Origin: SHAN690 sp040221375
GTDB lineage: Bacteria; Bacteroidota; Bacteroidia; Flavobacteriales_G; Salibacteraceae
DNA length: 64,000 bases
Direction: 5' to 3'
Assembly (NCBI GenBank): GCA_040221375.1
Contig: JAVKEP010000085.1
Span: 75,726-139,725, forward strand
In this document: positions 18,329 through 26,896 of the stretch, one piece after another
Numbering within the stretch: position 1 is the stretch's first letter
Layout of the letters: each line of letters begins with the position of its first letter
Program-made: the position numbers and the translations under genes
Notes under the pieces: generated by a model
What the model saw: only the letters and a program-made list of their open reading frames with translations
Databases searched by the model: none
Told to the model about the DNA's origin: nothing

Positions 18329-18931
18329 TCAGAGCTGCTTCAGTGCTTGCTTGATCAATGTTTCGACCGATTCAGGAGCCGGTTCCTGTTTAAGTAGGTT
18401 GTTAATCACCTTTACTGAGGATCCCCGGTCGAACCCTAGTGCAGTGAGAGCAGATAACGCCTCTTGCCTCAAACTATTGCCTGATCCAGCGCTTTCATGA
18501 GACCCTTCAAAATCCATCGCGATCTTGCCTTTCATCTCGGCGATGATCTTCTGAGCTACCTTAGGTCCAATGCCTTTTACAGTAGTCAAGGTCTTCACAT
18601 CCCCAGCGACCACAATCGACTGCAACTCATCTGCTTTAAACGACGAGAGGATCATCATCGCAATCGAAGCACTAATTCCTGAAATTGCAATCAACAATCG
18701 AAACATTTTACGTTCCATCTCCTTGGAAAATCCAAAGAGCTGGTGACGGCTTTCACCAGAGCGAATATCGACACTGACTGCGTAATGAACGAGGACTTTT
18801 CCTTCAAACAAATTCCCCAGGTCCGTATACGTATTGAGGCTGATGTGGACCAAGTAGCCTACACCGCCGGATTCTACCACCAAATGCGTTGGTGATTTTT
18901 CGGTAAATTCCCCCGCAACGTATGCTATCAT
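18329..18931 (-). CDS. ruvA: Holliday junction branch migration protein RuvA
   Basis: A 200-residue protein that binds four-way junctions as a tetramer and loads the RuvB motor. The N-terminal OB fold reads MIAYVAGEFTEKSPTHLVVE. The helix-hairpin-helix region contains LTTVKGIGPKVAQKIIAEMK, and the C-terminal RuvB-binding domain follows (ALSALTALGFDRGSSVKVIN). Its ATG overlaps the maeB stop by four bases, and sprA follows 15 bp later. ruvB is about 8 kb away in another operon, a common arrangement in Bacteroidota. Confidence 0.96.
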   Translation of the reverse strand: MIAYVAGEFTEKSPTHLVVESGGVGYLVHISLNTYTDLGNLFEGKVLVHYAVSVDIRSGESRHQLFGFSKEMERKMFRLLIAISGISASIAMMILSSFKADELQSIVVAGDVKTLTTVKGIGPKVAQKIIAEMKGKIAMDFEGSHESAGSGNSLRQEALSALTALGFDRGSSVKVINNLLKQEPAPESVETLIKQALKQL

Positions 18932-21207
18932 CGCCCTTGCTTTTGTCGTGTTTGGGCATCCACCACGGAGATGGTAATCATATTGACGATCTCACGAACC
19001 GAACTCCCCAGTTGAAGGATATGAACGGGTTTGTTCATACCTAACAAAATGGGACCTATGGCGTCTCGTTCACCCATTTCCTGCAGCAGCTTATAAGCGA
19101 TGTTACCGGCCGAAAGATTGGGGAAGATCAGGACATTGGCGCGTTTTCCAGCCAACTTTGAAAATGGAAAAATGTCTTCAATCATGTCGGTATTGATCGC
19201 GAAATTTGCCTGGATCTCACCATCCACCACCATGTTTGGGTACTTGTCGTGCAAGATTTTCACCGCGTTTCTCACCTTGATTGCTTCTTCGCCGTCCGTA
19301 CTTCCAAAATTCGAGTAACTCAAGAGGGCAATCCGCGGTTTCAATCTGAATCGTTCAACTGCTTCGTGCACCAGCACCGTAATGTCTGCCAATTCTTCGG
19401 CGGTCGGATTGTAGTTGATTGTTGTATCTGCAAGGAACAGGGGTCCTTGTTTGGTGATGATTACAAACATCCCGGCAATTTTGCCGACCATCGGGTCGGT
19501 TCCGATGACTTGCAGCGCAGGTTTAATGGTTGCTGGATAGTTTCGGGTAAGGCCAGAAATCATCGCATCTGCGTCGCCTGCTTCTACCATCGACGCCCCA
19601 AAATAGTTGCGTTCGTGCATGATCTTTTTTGCCTCGCTCAAAGTAAAACCCCTCCGCTTTCTATTGTTGTAGAGCGTAGCGGCATATCGATTTCTCCTTG
19701 TCACCTCTCCATCTTCTCGCGGATCTAGAATCTCAATGTCAGAGAGGTCGAGCCCGTGCTCTTCGATCAACTCATTGATCCGTTCCTTGTTTCCAAGCAA
19801 TATTGGAATGGCCACACCGTCGTCCCTGGAAATCTGGGCCGCCTTAAGAATTTTATAGTGATCTGCTTCCGCGAACACGACTCGCTTTGGCGCCTTTCTC
19901 GCCTTTTGCGTTATGCTTTGAATCAACTTGTTATCCAACCCAAGCCGCGTGTCGAGCTGTTCTCTATACGCGTCCCAATCTGAAATGGGATGCTTGGCAA
20001 CCCCGCTATCCATTGCAGCTTTCGCCACCGCAGGTGCCACAGTAGTTATCAGTCGATAATCGAGCGGTTTTGGAATGATGTATTCTTTTCCAAACGCGAT
20101 GTTGGTTTCCCCATAAGCGATGGTTACTTCGATCGGAACGGGCTCTTTGGCAAGGGCTGCAAGGGCTTTTACGGCAGCCAACTTCATTTCCTCATTGATC
20201 GAAGTAGCCCTCACATCGAGCGCTCCGCGAAAAATGAACGGGAAGCCTAAGACGTTGTTGACTTGATTGGGATAATCGCTCCTACCGGTAGCCATGATGA
20301 TGTCTTTTCGTGCGGCTATGGCAACATCGTAAGCGATTTCAGGGTCAGGATTGGCACATGCAAAGACGATTGGGTTCTTCGCCATGGATTTCAGCATTTC
20401 CTTAGTAACGATACCACCGACTGACAGTCCCAAGAATACATCTGCTCCTTTCATCGCATCGGCCAATGTTTTTTTCTTGGTCTTTACGATGTACTTCGAT
20501 TTGATTTCGTCCAGGTCGTCACGGCTGTCGGATATAACTCCCTTGCTATCGACCATCAGCACATTTCCCGGCTTTACGCCCAGTGACTTGTAAAGGTTTA
20601 CACATGAAATGGCTGCTGCGCCAGCTCCGCTGACCACTACTTGCACTTTTTCAATCTTCTTTCCGGCGAGTTCCAAAGCATTCAGCAAGGCGGCGCTCGA
20701 AATGATTGCCGTTCCATGCTGATCGTCGTGCATGATGGGGATATTAAGTTCTTCTTTTAGTCTGCGTTCAATTTCAAACGCCTCTGGAGACTTAATGTCC
20801 TCTAAGTTTATCCCGCCAAACGTCGGTGCTATGGCTTTGACCGTTTCGACGAAGCGGTCCACATCCGTTGCGTCCACTTCGATGTCAAAGACATCGATAT
20901 CAGCAAATATCTTGAAGAGAAGCCCCTTCCCTTCCATGACAGGTTTAGAGGCCTCGGGTCCGATGTTTCCTAATCCCAACACCGCGGTTCCATTGGATAT
21001 CACCGCCACCAAATTCCCTTTTGCGGTGTACTTGTATACGTCTTCAACGTCGTCAGCTATAGCCAAACACGGCTCCGCAACACCCGGTGAATATGCCAGA
21101 CTAAGGTCTCTCTGGGAGGAATACGGCTTCGACGGTACAACCTCTATTTTTCCGGGTCTTCCTTGCGCATGGTAGTCTAAGGCTTCCTGCTTCTTTCGCT
21201 TCTTCAT
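18928..21207 (-). CDS. maeB: NADP-dependent malic enzyme with phosphotransacetylase-like domain
   Basis: A 759-residue two-domain protein. Residues 1 to about 420 are malic enzyme, oxidatively decarboxylating malate to pyruvate: SLAYSPGVAEPCLAIADD, IMHDDQHGTAIISSAALLNA, VVVSGAGAAAISC and ATGRSDYPNQVNNVLGFPFI. Residues about 430-759 resemble phosphate acetyltransferase (RVVFAEADHYKILKAAQI, GPLFLADTTINYNPTAEEL, GPILLGMNKPVHILQLGSSV). In E. coli MaeB this domain has no transacetylase activity and mediates acetyl-CoA feedback. The length matches MaeB. It is the first gene of the maeB-ruvA-sprA run and diverges from the sirtuin gene. Confidence 0.95.
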   Translation of the reverse strand: MKKRKKQEALDYHAQGRPGKIEVVPSKPYSSQRDLSLAYSPGVAEPCLAIADDVEDVYKYTAKGNLVAVISNGTAVLGLGNIGPEASKPVMEGKGLLFKIFADIDVFDIEVDATDVDRFVETVKAIAPTFGGINLEDIKSPEAFEIERRLKEELNIPIMHDDQHGTAIISSAALLNALELAGKKIEKVQVVVSGAGAAAISCVNLYKSLGVKPGNVLMVDSKGVISDSRDDLDEIKSKYIVKTKKKTLADAMKGADVFLGLSVGGIVTKEMLKSMAKNPIVFACANPDPEIAYDVAIAARKDIIMATGRSDYPNQVNNVLGFPFIFRGALDVRATSINEEMKLAAVKALAALAKEPVPIEVTIAYGETNIAFGKEYIIPKPLDYRLITTVAPAVAKAAMDSGVAKHPISDWDAYREQLDTRLGLDNKLIQSITQKARKAPKRVVFAEADHYKILKAAQISRDDGVAIPILLGNKERINELIEEHGLDLSDIEILDPREDGEVTRRNRYAATLYNNRKRRGFTLSEAKKIMHERNYFGASMVEAGDADAMISGLTRNYPATIKPALQVIGTDPMVGKIAGMFVIITKQGPLFLADTTINYNPTAEELADITVLVHEAVERFRLKPRIALLSYSNFGSTDGEEAIKVRNAVKILHDKYPNMVVDGEIQANFAINTDMIEDIFPFSKLAGKRANVLIFPNLSAGNIAYKLLQEMGERDAIGPILLGMNKPVHILQLGSSVREIVNMITISVVDAQTRQKQGR

Positions 21208-21277
21208 AAGGTTGTTTTGTGAAAGTCGTAAAAGTAGAAATATTGACCTTGCTCACACGTGAATCACGCGCCTTTTA

Positions 21278-21285
21278 TAGCTTTG
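21278..21285 (+). promoter_or_regulatory. -7 promoter element of the sirtuin gene
   Basis: TAGCTTTG matches TAnnTTTG and ends 15 nt before the ATG at 21301. It lies downstream of an in-frame GTG at 21259 and therefore argues against that upstream start. Confidence 0.45.
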
Positions 21286-21300
21286 AGCTCAGAGTACGGC

Positions 21301-22005
21301 ATGATGAAACGATTGGTCATTTTTTCTGGAGCGGGTATGAGTGCTGAAAGTGGCTTGAAGACATTTCGCGACTCAGGCGGTTTGTGGGAAGAATACAACA
21401 TCGAAGAGGTAGCCACTCCCGAAGCATGGAAAGCCAACCCCGGACGGGTGCTCAACTTTTACAACCTACGCCGAAAGCAAGTAATCAACGCAACACCCAA
21501 CGCCGGACATTTCGCGCTCGTTCGACTTGAAGAATTGTTTCACGTCGACGTGATTACCCAAAACATTGACGACCTCCACGAACGGGCTGGAAGTTCCAAC
21601 GTGCTTCACCTGCACGGAGAAGTCATGAAATCTCGCGCTCAGAACGACCCCACTCAGACCTACCCTGTCCATGGCGACTTAAACCTCGGAGATCTGAACG
21701 AGGAAGGCGCCCAGCTCCGCCCACATGTAGTTTGGTTCGGAGAAGAAGTACCGGCGATGGCCCATGCCATAGAGGTGATGCGACGAGCCAACGTTGTGTT
21801 GATCGTAGGTACAAGTCTCAATGTGTACCCCGCAGCAAGCTTGATTCATTACGCCCCAAAGCACATTCAGTTCTTTGTCGTAGATCCGAATGAGATGCAA
21901 GCTCCTAAGCTTAAGAATTTAAGGATTATCCGAGCTAATGCTTCGAAAGGTATCCCGTTACTTGTAGATGAGTTAATGGCACAGCCAGCCGTTAAGCAGA
22001 GTTGA
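21301..22005 (+). CDS. cobB: NAD-dependent protein deacylase, sirtuin CobB/SIRT5 type
   Basis: A 234-residue sirtuin removing acyl groups from lysines with NAD. Motifs: FSGAGMSAESGLKTFRDSGG (NAD site), TQNIDDLHERAG, VLHLHGE with the catalytic His, LRPHVVWFGE, and VGTSLNVYPAASL. The Y-x-x-R motif (FYNLRRKQ) that binds succinyl or malonyl lysine in SIRT5-like enzymes is present, so desuccinylase activity is likely. The segment between LHLHGE and LRPHVVWFGE has no cysteine, so the usual structural zinc site is absent. ATG 21301 (or 21304) is preferred because the promoter match lies after the alternative GTG. Confidence 0.9.
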   Translation: MMKRLVIFSGAGMSAESGLKTFRDSGGLWEEYNIEEVATPEAWKANPGRVLNFYNLRRKQVINATPNAGHFALVRLEELFHVDVITQNIDDLHERAGSSNVLHLHGEVMKSRAQNDPTQTYPVHGDLNLGDLNEEGAQLRPHVVWFGEEVPAMAHAIEVMRRANVVLIVGTSLNVYPAASLIHYAPKHIQFFVVDPNEMQAPKLKNLRIIRANASKGIPLLVDELMAQPAVKQS

Positions 22006-22120
22006 GTGAAGCCAGAAGGTCAGCTCACTAATCGAAATTGGTATGGTCATTGAGAATAGGATACCAAGCAAAATCAGAATATCAAGCCGCTATGTGCGTG
22101 GTCAAGCTTCGGTGAAACGG

Positions 22121-22128
22121 TACATTTG
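22121..22128 (+). promoter_or_regulatory. -7 promoter element of the TlpA-DUF6029-Omp28 cluster
   Basis: TACATTTG matches TAnnTTTG and ends 19 nt before the ATG at 22148. It lies inside the longer reading that would start at 22043, which supports the shorter protein. No TTG at the -33 position. Confidence 0.5.
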
Positions 22129-22147
22129 CGAACCAATACAATCAACC

Positions 22148-22663
22148 ATGAGATACGCTTGCACACTTTTAGCCATTGGTCTTTTCGCCACCCTATCCCT
22201 TCAAGCTCAAGACGGTGGAAGGCAAATTCCGTCGGTCGACATCAAGGCGCTGAACGGGTCTACTTTCAATACCGGCTCTATTGAAAACGACGGTAACCCC
22301 ATCATCATAAGCTTTTGGGCGACATGGTGCAGTCCTTGCAAACGGGAACTCAATGCCATCGCTGAAGATTATGTAGACTGGCAAGATGAAACGGGTGTAA
22401 AGCTCATTGCAATCTCCATAGATGACGCTAGAAATATGCAAAAGGTAAAGCCTTACGTCGATGGCCAATTGTGGGATTACGAAGTCTACTTGGATCCAAA
22501 TGCCGACTTCAAGCGCGCGATGAACGTGAACAACGTACCGCACACTTTTCTTATTGATGGCAATGGAAAAATCGTATGGCAACACAACTCTTATCAGCCC
22601 GGCGACGAACTAGAGCTCTACGAATTGGTAGAGAAGTTAGCGGCAGGTGAAGTAATCAATTAA
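22148..22663 (+). CDS. TlpA-like periplasmic thiol:disulfide oxidoreductase
   Basis: A 171-residue thioredoxin-fold protein with a signal peptide (MRYACTLLAIGLFATLSLQA). The redox motif is in SFWATWCSPCKRELNAIAED, and the cis-proline loop is NNVPHTFLIDGNGKIVW. It should act in the periplasm, reducing disulfides or delivering electrons to an envelope partner. It is the first gene of a plus-strand cluster with DUF6029, an Omp28-like lipoprotein that also has CxxC, and a beta-barrel protein; 20 bp separate it from the next gene. A start at 22043 would prepend 35 residues before the signal peptide and is rejected. Confidence 0.9.
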   Translation: MRYACTLLAIGLFATLSLQAQDGGRQIPSVDIKALNGSTFNTGSIENDGNPIIISFWATWCSPCKRELNAIAEDYVDWQDETGVKLIAISIDDARNMQKVKPYVDGQLWDYEVYLDPNADFKRAMNVNNVPHTFLIDGNGKIVWQHNSYQPGDELELYELVEKLAAGEVIN

Positions 22664-22683
22664 CCTACAATTTTCTACCGCGC

Positions 22684-24396
22684 ATGCCGATGAAACAGCT
22701 GAGACTACTGGCCGCAATTTCGCTATTTTCTTTTTGTTACTTCGATTCTTCCGCTCAAGAAGAAGGCATCTTAGAAGGGCTTCAAATCCACGGCAACTTT
22801 GATGTGTACGGGCAGCAGTATAACAAAGACTCCATCATCGGAGCACCAATCGTTCCTGAACAAAGTGGCATCAACGCCTTTACCAACCTCATCGCCACGA
22901 AAGGGAAATTCAGTGCTGGGGTGCGCATTGAAAGCTACTTACCTCCTGTACAAGGTTTCGATGTTCGGTATGGAAACCAACCCATTGGCGTACCATTCAG
23001 GTACGCGCGTTTTGCCCAAGACGGGTTGGAGGTCACCGCAGGAAATTTCTATGAGCAGTTTGGCAATGGATTGATCCTTAGGGCATACGAAGAACGCGCT
23101 CTTGGAATTGACAACGCGTTTGATGGTGTTCGTGTAAAGTACTCGCCATTTCGAGGCGTTTACTTGAAAGGCTTGGTTGGAAATCAACGTTACTACTGGC
23201 AGAAGAGCGACGGCATTGTTCGCGCATTTGACGCCGAATTTCAAGTGAACGAACTATTTACAAAACTTGAATCCAGTGCGTTGAGACTGTCACTCGGCGG
23301 AAGCGTGGTGAGCAAGTACCAGAGCGGAGGAAATTCTTCCCTCGATCTCCCCGAAAATGTGGCAGGTGGAGCGGGTAGGTTTCAATTGAATTGGAAAGAT
23401 TTTGGATTGATGGGCGAATACGCTTTCAAGGCCAACGACCCGACCAAATCGAATCACTACATCTACAAAAACGGCCAAGGAATATTCCTCTCCGCCACTT
23501 ACTCTCGTCGCGGGTTTGGCGTCAATATATCTGCCAAAAGCATCGACAACATGGAGTTTCGCAGCGATCGCGAGGCTGGGCTGAATGACCTGTTTATCAA
23601 TTACTTGCCTGCACTGTCTCGTCAACATACATACAACCTGGCGGCCACATTGTATCCGTACGCAACACAGCCCAATGGAGAGGTCGGCATTCAGGGCGAT
23701 TTAATTTACAAAATCAAACGAGGGTCTAAAATCGGAGGCAAATACGGCACCACCATCCAGATCAATGTGTCGATGATCAATGCGTTGAAGAGAGACTACC
23801 TCGTGAACAGCGACATGGATTCTGCGAACGCGCTCTTGGATCAGCAGGTGTACCTCGAAGATGACCCCGGAAGAGAAGGTTATTCAACCACCCTGCTCAA
23901 CATTGGAGATTCGACCTACTACCGCGATTACAACATTGAGATTGAACGCAAGTTTACGAAGCACTTCAAACTCAAGGCTACGTATGTGTATCAGGTATAC
24001 AACATCGCGCTTATTCAAAACAAGGTCTCCCCAAATGTAAAGGCCAACATCGCAGTCATTGAAGGCCTACACACAATGGGCAAGAAACACAGCATTCGAT
24101 GGGAGGCTCAAACGCTTTTCACCCATGAAGACCAAGGCGATTGGATCTTTGGCTTAGTTGAATACGGCTATTCTCCGCATTGGATTTTCACCATCTTGAA
24201 CCAGTACAACTACGGAAACAAGGTCAAAGATTTAAGGGTCAACTACCCCACAGCCCAAATCACTTACATCCAAAACGCCCTGAGACTGAGTCTTGGATAC
24301 GGCAGGCAACGTGCTGGAATCTTCTGTGTCGGAGGCGTTTGTAGAAACGTGCCCGCAGCGAATGGATTGACTGTCGCAATTACAAGTAGCTTCTAA
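22684..24396 (+). CDS. DUF6029 family outer-membrane-like protein
   Basis: A 570-residue protein with a signal peptide (MKQLRLLAAISLFSFCYFDSSAQ, starting at the second ATG, 22690). The body is rich in alternating aromatic and glycine beta-strands, for example GVRIESYLPPVQGFDVRYGN, VTAGNFYEQFGNGLILRAYE and LRLSLGYGRQRAGIFCVGGV, and ends in a Phe. The FYEQFGNGLILRAYEERALG region is what I associate with DUF6029, a Bacteroidota-specific family of unknown function. An outer-membrane beta-barrel is likely. It lies between the TlpA-like and Omp28-like genes, 20 bp and 10 bp away, so they form one operon. Confidence 0.8.
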   Translation: MPMKQLRLLAAISLFSFCYFDSSAQEEGILEGLQIHGNFDVYGQQYNKDSIIGAPIVPEQSGINAFTNLIATKGKFSAGVRIESYLPPVQGFDVRYGNQPIGVPFRYARFAQDGLEVTAGNFYEQFGNGLILRAYEERALGIDNAFDGVRVKYSPFRGVYLKGLVGNQRYYWQKSDGIVRAFDAEFQVNELFTKLESSALRLSLGGSVVSKYQSGGNSSLDLPENVAGGAGRFQLNWKDFGLMGEYAFKANDPTKSNHYIYKNGQGIFLSATYSRRGFGVNISAKSIDNMEFRSDREAGLNDLFINYLPALSRQHTYNLAATLYPYATQPNGEVGIQGDLIYKIKRGSKIGGKYGTTIQINVSMINALKRDYLVNSDMDSANALLDQQVYLEDDPGREGYSTTLLNIGDSTYYRDYNIEIERKFTKHFKLKATYVYQVYNIALIQNKVSPNVKANIAVIEGLHTMGKKHSIRWEAQTLFTHEDQGDWIFGLVEYGYSPHWIFTILNQYNYGNKVKDLRVNYPTAQITYIQNALRLSLGYGRQRAGIFCVGGVCRNVPAANGLTVAITSSF

Positions 24397-24406
24397 TTAG
24401 GAAAAC

Positions 24407-25333
24407 ATGAAAACAGCCCATCCCATTCTTGTTCTCTTTGTGATTTCAACACTGCTTTCTGCTTGCAATAAAGTTGACCTTCCTATACCGAAGCCAGATG
24501 TCGTGGTGGGAAGCGGAGACATTGAGTTCCCAAAAGTCGACTCTGCCTCGGTCAATCGATCGTATAAAAAGACCTACGTCGAAGAGTTCACAGGCCACAA
24601 ATGCATCACTTGTCCGGCGAATACAGCGTTGCTCATAGCACAACAAGAAGCGAACAAAGAACGCATGATCGTTGCCGCCGTACACGCTGGAAGTTTTGCG
24701 ACTGTAGATGAGCCTAAGTATCCGACCGACTTCAATACTCCCTACGGAACAGCACTTTTTCAACAATTCAATATGGCCACGCAGCCCATTCCAAGTGCGG
24801 TGGTCAACCGAAGAAGTTTCGCCTCCTTCAACGACTTGAAAATTTTTAACCAAGCCACTACGTTCTGGGATAAGCCCATTGACGAAGAAAACACGAATAC
24901 GTCAACCGATTTTGGACTAGGTTTAGCAGCTGACTACATCGATTCTTTGGATGTATTCTACATCAAGTCTAGCATCGAGGTGCTAAATTCGGTCAATGGA
25001 AACTATCGCCTGCTCATCTTGTGTATGGAGGATAGCATTGTAGCCGAGCAATTAGACGGACGTGTAAAGGAGGAGGATTATCCCGACAAAATCGTGACCG
25101 ACTACGTGCACCGACACGTGCTCCGGGGCAAGTTAAGTACAGATCAAAGCTTGGACGGGGACCCATTGATTTCAGGCAACGTTTCGGCAGCGACTTGGAT
25201 CGACTACGAACTCAATGCCGCCATGCCCGCCAAGGTTGTGAATAAGGAAAACACCCATATCATTGCGTTGATCGTAAATGCTGACAACCAAGAGGTCGTC
25301 CAAAGTGAAGAGGTGCATGTCCATGTCAAATAG
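24407..25333 (+). CDS. Omp28-related outer-membrane lipoprotein
   Basis: A 308-residue lipoprotein with a clear lipobox, FVISTLLSACNKVDLP. After the Cys comes a thioredoxin-like domain: VEEFTGHKCITCPANTALLI, with CxxC at the active-site position, then VAAVHAGSFATVDEPKYPTD and ATQPIPSAVVNRRSF, with a Pro in the cis-Pro position. These features match the Omp28 family first described in Porphyromonas. The C-terminal half is an immunoglobulin-like beta domain. It follows DUF6029 by 10 bp and overlaps the next gene by 11 bp. Its redox centre and the TlpA-like protein two genes upstream suggest a thiol relay at the cell envelope (inference). Confidence 0.85.
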   Translation: MKTAHPILVLFVISTLLSACNKVDLPIPKPDVVVGSGDIEFPKVDSASVNRSYKKTYVEEFTGHKCITCPANTALLIAQQEANKERMIVAAVHAGSFATVDEPKYPTDFNTPYGTALFQQFNMATQPIPSAVVNRRSFASFNDLKIFNQATTFWDKPIDEENTNTSTDFGLGLAADYIDSLDVFYIKSSIEVLNSVNGNYRLLILCMEDSIVAEQLDGRVKEEDYPDKIVTDYVHRHVLRGKLSTDQSLDGDPLISGNVSAATWIDYELNAAMPAKVVNKENTHIIALIVNADNQEVVQSEEVHVHVK

Positions 25334-25967
25334 AATACCCTTCCTATGCGCCCTGCTTGCGCTCCTTTCGTTGGGAAAGGGATACGCACAACAGCCTGAA
25401 CTTAACAAGGGTGAATTTTCAAGCCTTATACGCGCTGGCATTGTGGCCAGTCAGATTCACAACGACGACATCGGTGGCTACAACAAACTAGGCGGCACAC
25501 TTGGCGCCGGAGTGTTCACACCCATCGGAGAAGAACTCAACCTGCAGGTAGAGATAAACTACGCAATGCGCGGAAGCCGTAAACGTCCCAACCCAAAAAA
25601 CGGGGATTACACCACCTTCGCCATCGAACCGCATTACATCGACGTGCCCATACTCCTCAAAAAATTCATTTGGAAATTTGAATTTGAAGCGGGCTTGAAC
25701 AGCGGAATTTTCTTGTTCAATCGGATCAATGACCCCAATTTCTTACTCCCTACGGCGGTGAAGGATTTTAACCGATACGAACTCGCCATCAATCTTGGGG
25801 TAAACGTACCCATCAATGAAGTTTGGCATTCGAATGTGCGTTTTCACTACTCGGTCTTACCTGCGTCTGGAAAGCTTCAGTTTGTGAATGGCCTCAGCTT
25901 ACTCGGCGGCGCGTATAATAACGCCGTCACTTTTTCCATCAATCGGGTGTTCTATCCGAAAGATTGA
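25323..25967 (+). CDS. PorT-family-like outer-membrane beta-barrel protein
   Basis: A 214-residue protein with signal peptide MSNRIPFLCALLALLSLGKGYA and a beta-barrel pattern: FSSLIRAGIVASQIHNDDIG, GTLGAGVFTPIGEELNLQVE, INYAMRGSRKRPN, IEPHYIDVPILLKKF and YNNAVTFSINRVFY. The layout (about eight strands, the YIDVPILLK motif) matches the small barrels annotated as porin family or PorT family. This is a general fold match, not evidence that it is the T9SS protein PorT. ATG 25323 or 25317 is possible. It overlaps the end of the Omp28 gene by 11 bp and the end of the convergent queG by 29 bp. Confidence 0.8.
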   Translation: MSNRIPFLCALLALLSLGKGYAQQPELNKGEFSSLIRAGIVASQIHNDDIGGYNKLGGTLGAGVFTPIGEELNLQVEINYAMRGSRKRPNPKNGDYTTFAIEPHYIDVPILLKKFIWKFEFEAGLNSGIFLFNRINDPNFLLPTAVKDFNRYELAINLGVNVPINEVWHSNVRFHYSVLPASGKLQFVNGLSLLGGAYNNAVTFSINRVFYPKD

Positions 25968-26895
25968 GAAACTGAATGTTGCGCATCAAGCCACGGTACT
26001 TGGTTCGTTTCACCGCAGAACCTTCGAATAATTCATTGAATTTATCTTCTTCAAGCCGTTCCCATGCTTCCCGATCCATTTCTTTGAGTCCCTGCTTTGG
26101 ATGGAATGCCTCCTCTTGGTGAGGTTTGCTGAATCGATTCCACGGACAAACGTCTTGGCAGATGTCGCAACCGAACATCCAATCGTTGAATTTCCCGCTG
26201 AATTCTGACGGCAATGCGTTGTCTTTCAACTCGATGGTAAAGTAAGAGATGCATTTACTGCCGTCGAGCACATAGGGCGCTACGATTGCCTCGGTTGGGC
26301 AGGCATCGATGCATGCGGTACACGACCCACAATGGTCTGCAACGGGACCATCGCTTGCAAGTTCAAGATCAGTGATCAGTACCGCTAGGAAGAAGAACGA
26401 TCCCTTTTGCTTCGTGAGTACATTGCTGTGCTTACCAACCCATCCGATGCCTGCCCGTTTCGCCCAAGCTTTTTCCATGACGGGTGCAGAATCTACAAAG
26501 CCTCTTCCTTGTATCTCACCAAATTGTTCGTCCATCAAATGGAGCAACTTCTTGAGTTTTTTTTTGATCACTTTGTGGTAATCCCTTCCATAGGCATATT
26601 TGGAAAGTTTAGGGCCTTCACCTGAAAGTACTTCATCTGGATAGTAGTTCACAGAGAGGACGATGACGCTCTTGGCTCCAGGGACCAACTTTCGCGGATC
26701 TACTCTTAAATCGAAGTGCTTCGACATGTAGTCCATTTCGCCGTGCTTTTGCTCGCTCAACCATTGCTCCAAAAACGCCTCTTCTTGTTCAAGTCGATCG
26801 GCCTTGGCCATTTTACAATCCAAAAAGCCTAAAGACAATGCCGTGTTGCGCACCCATTCGCTCCTCGCCTGCAGCTTGAGGTCGAAGGCTTCCAT
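25939..26895 (-). CDS. queG: Epoxyqueuosine reductase QueG
   Basis: A 318-residue cobalamin-dependent iron-sulfur enzyme that reduces epoxyqueuosine to queuosine in tRNA anticodons. Two ferredoxin-like cluster motifs are visible, CGSCTACIDACPTEAIVAP and GCDICQDVCPWNRF. The N-terminal part has LVPGAKSVIVLSVNYYP, YAYGRDYHKVIKKKLKKLL and GFVDSAPVMEKAWAKRAGIG. I chose ATG at 26895: it lies one base past the ruvB stop, and longer readings run into ruvB. Its 3' end overlaps the convergent beta-barrel gene by 29 bp. Confidence 0.93.
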   Translation of the reverse strand: MEAFDLKLQARSEWVRNTALSLGFLDCKMAKADRLEQEEAFLEQWLSEQKHGEMDYMSKHFDLRVDPRKLVPGAKSVIVLSVNYYPDEVLSGEGPKLSKYAYGRDYHKVIKKKLKKLLHLMDEQFGEIQGRGFVDSAPVMEKAWAKRAGIGWVGKHSNVLTKQKGSFFFLAVLITDLELASDGPVADHCGSCTACIDACPTEAIVAPYVLDGSKCISYFTIELKDNALPSEFSGKFNDWMFGCDICQDVCPWNRFSKPHQEEAFHPKQGLKEMDREAWERLEEDKFNELFEGSAVKRTKYRGLMRNIQFLNLSDRTPD

Positions 26896-26896
26896 C

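Noticed and set aside
21259..21300. GTG start giving a longer sirtuin
   Set aside because: A -7 promoter element lies between this GTG and the ATG, and the extra residues do not match the family N-terminus.
22043..22147. Longer start for the TlpA-like gene
   Set aside because: It would put 35 residues in front of a normal signal peptide and would include the promoter element at 22121-22128.
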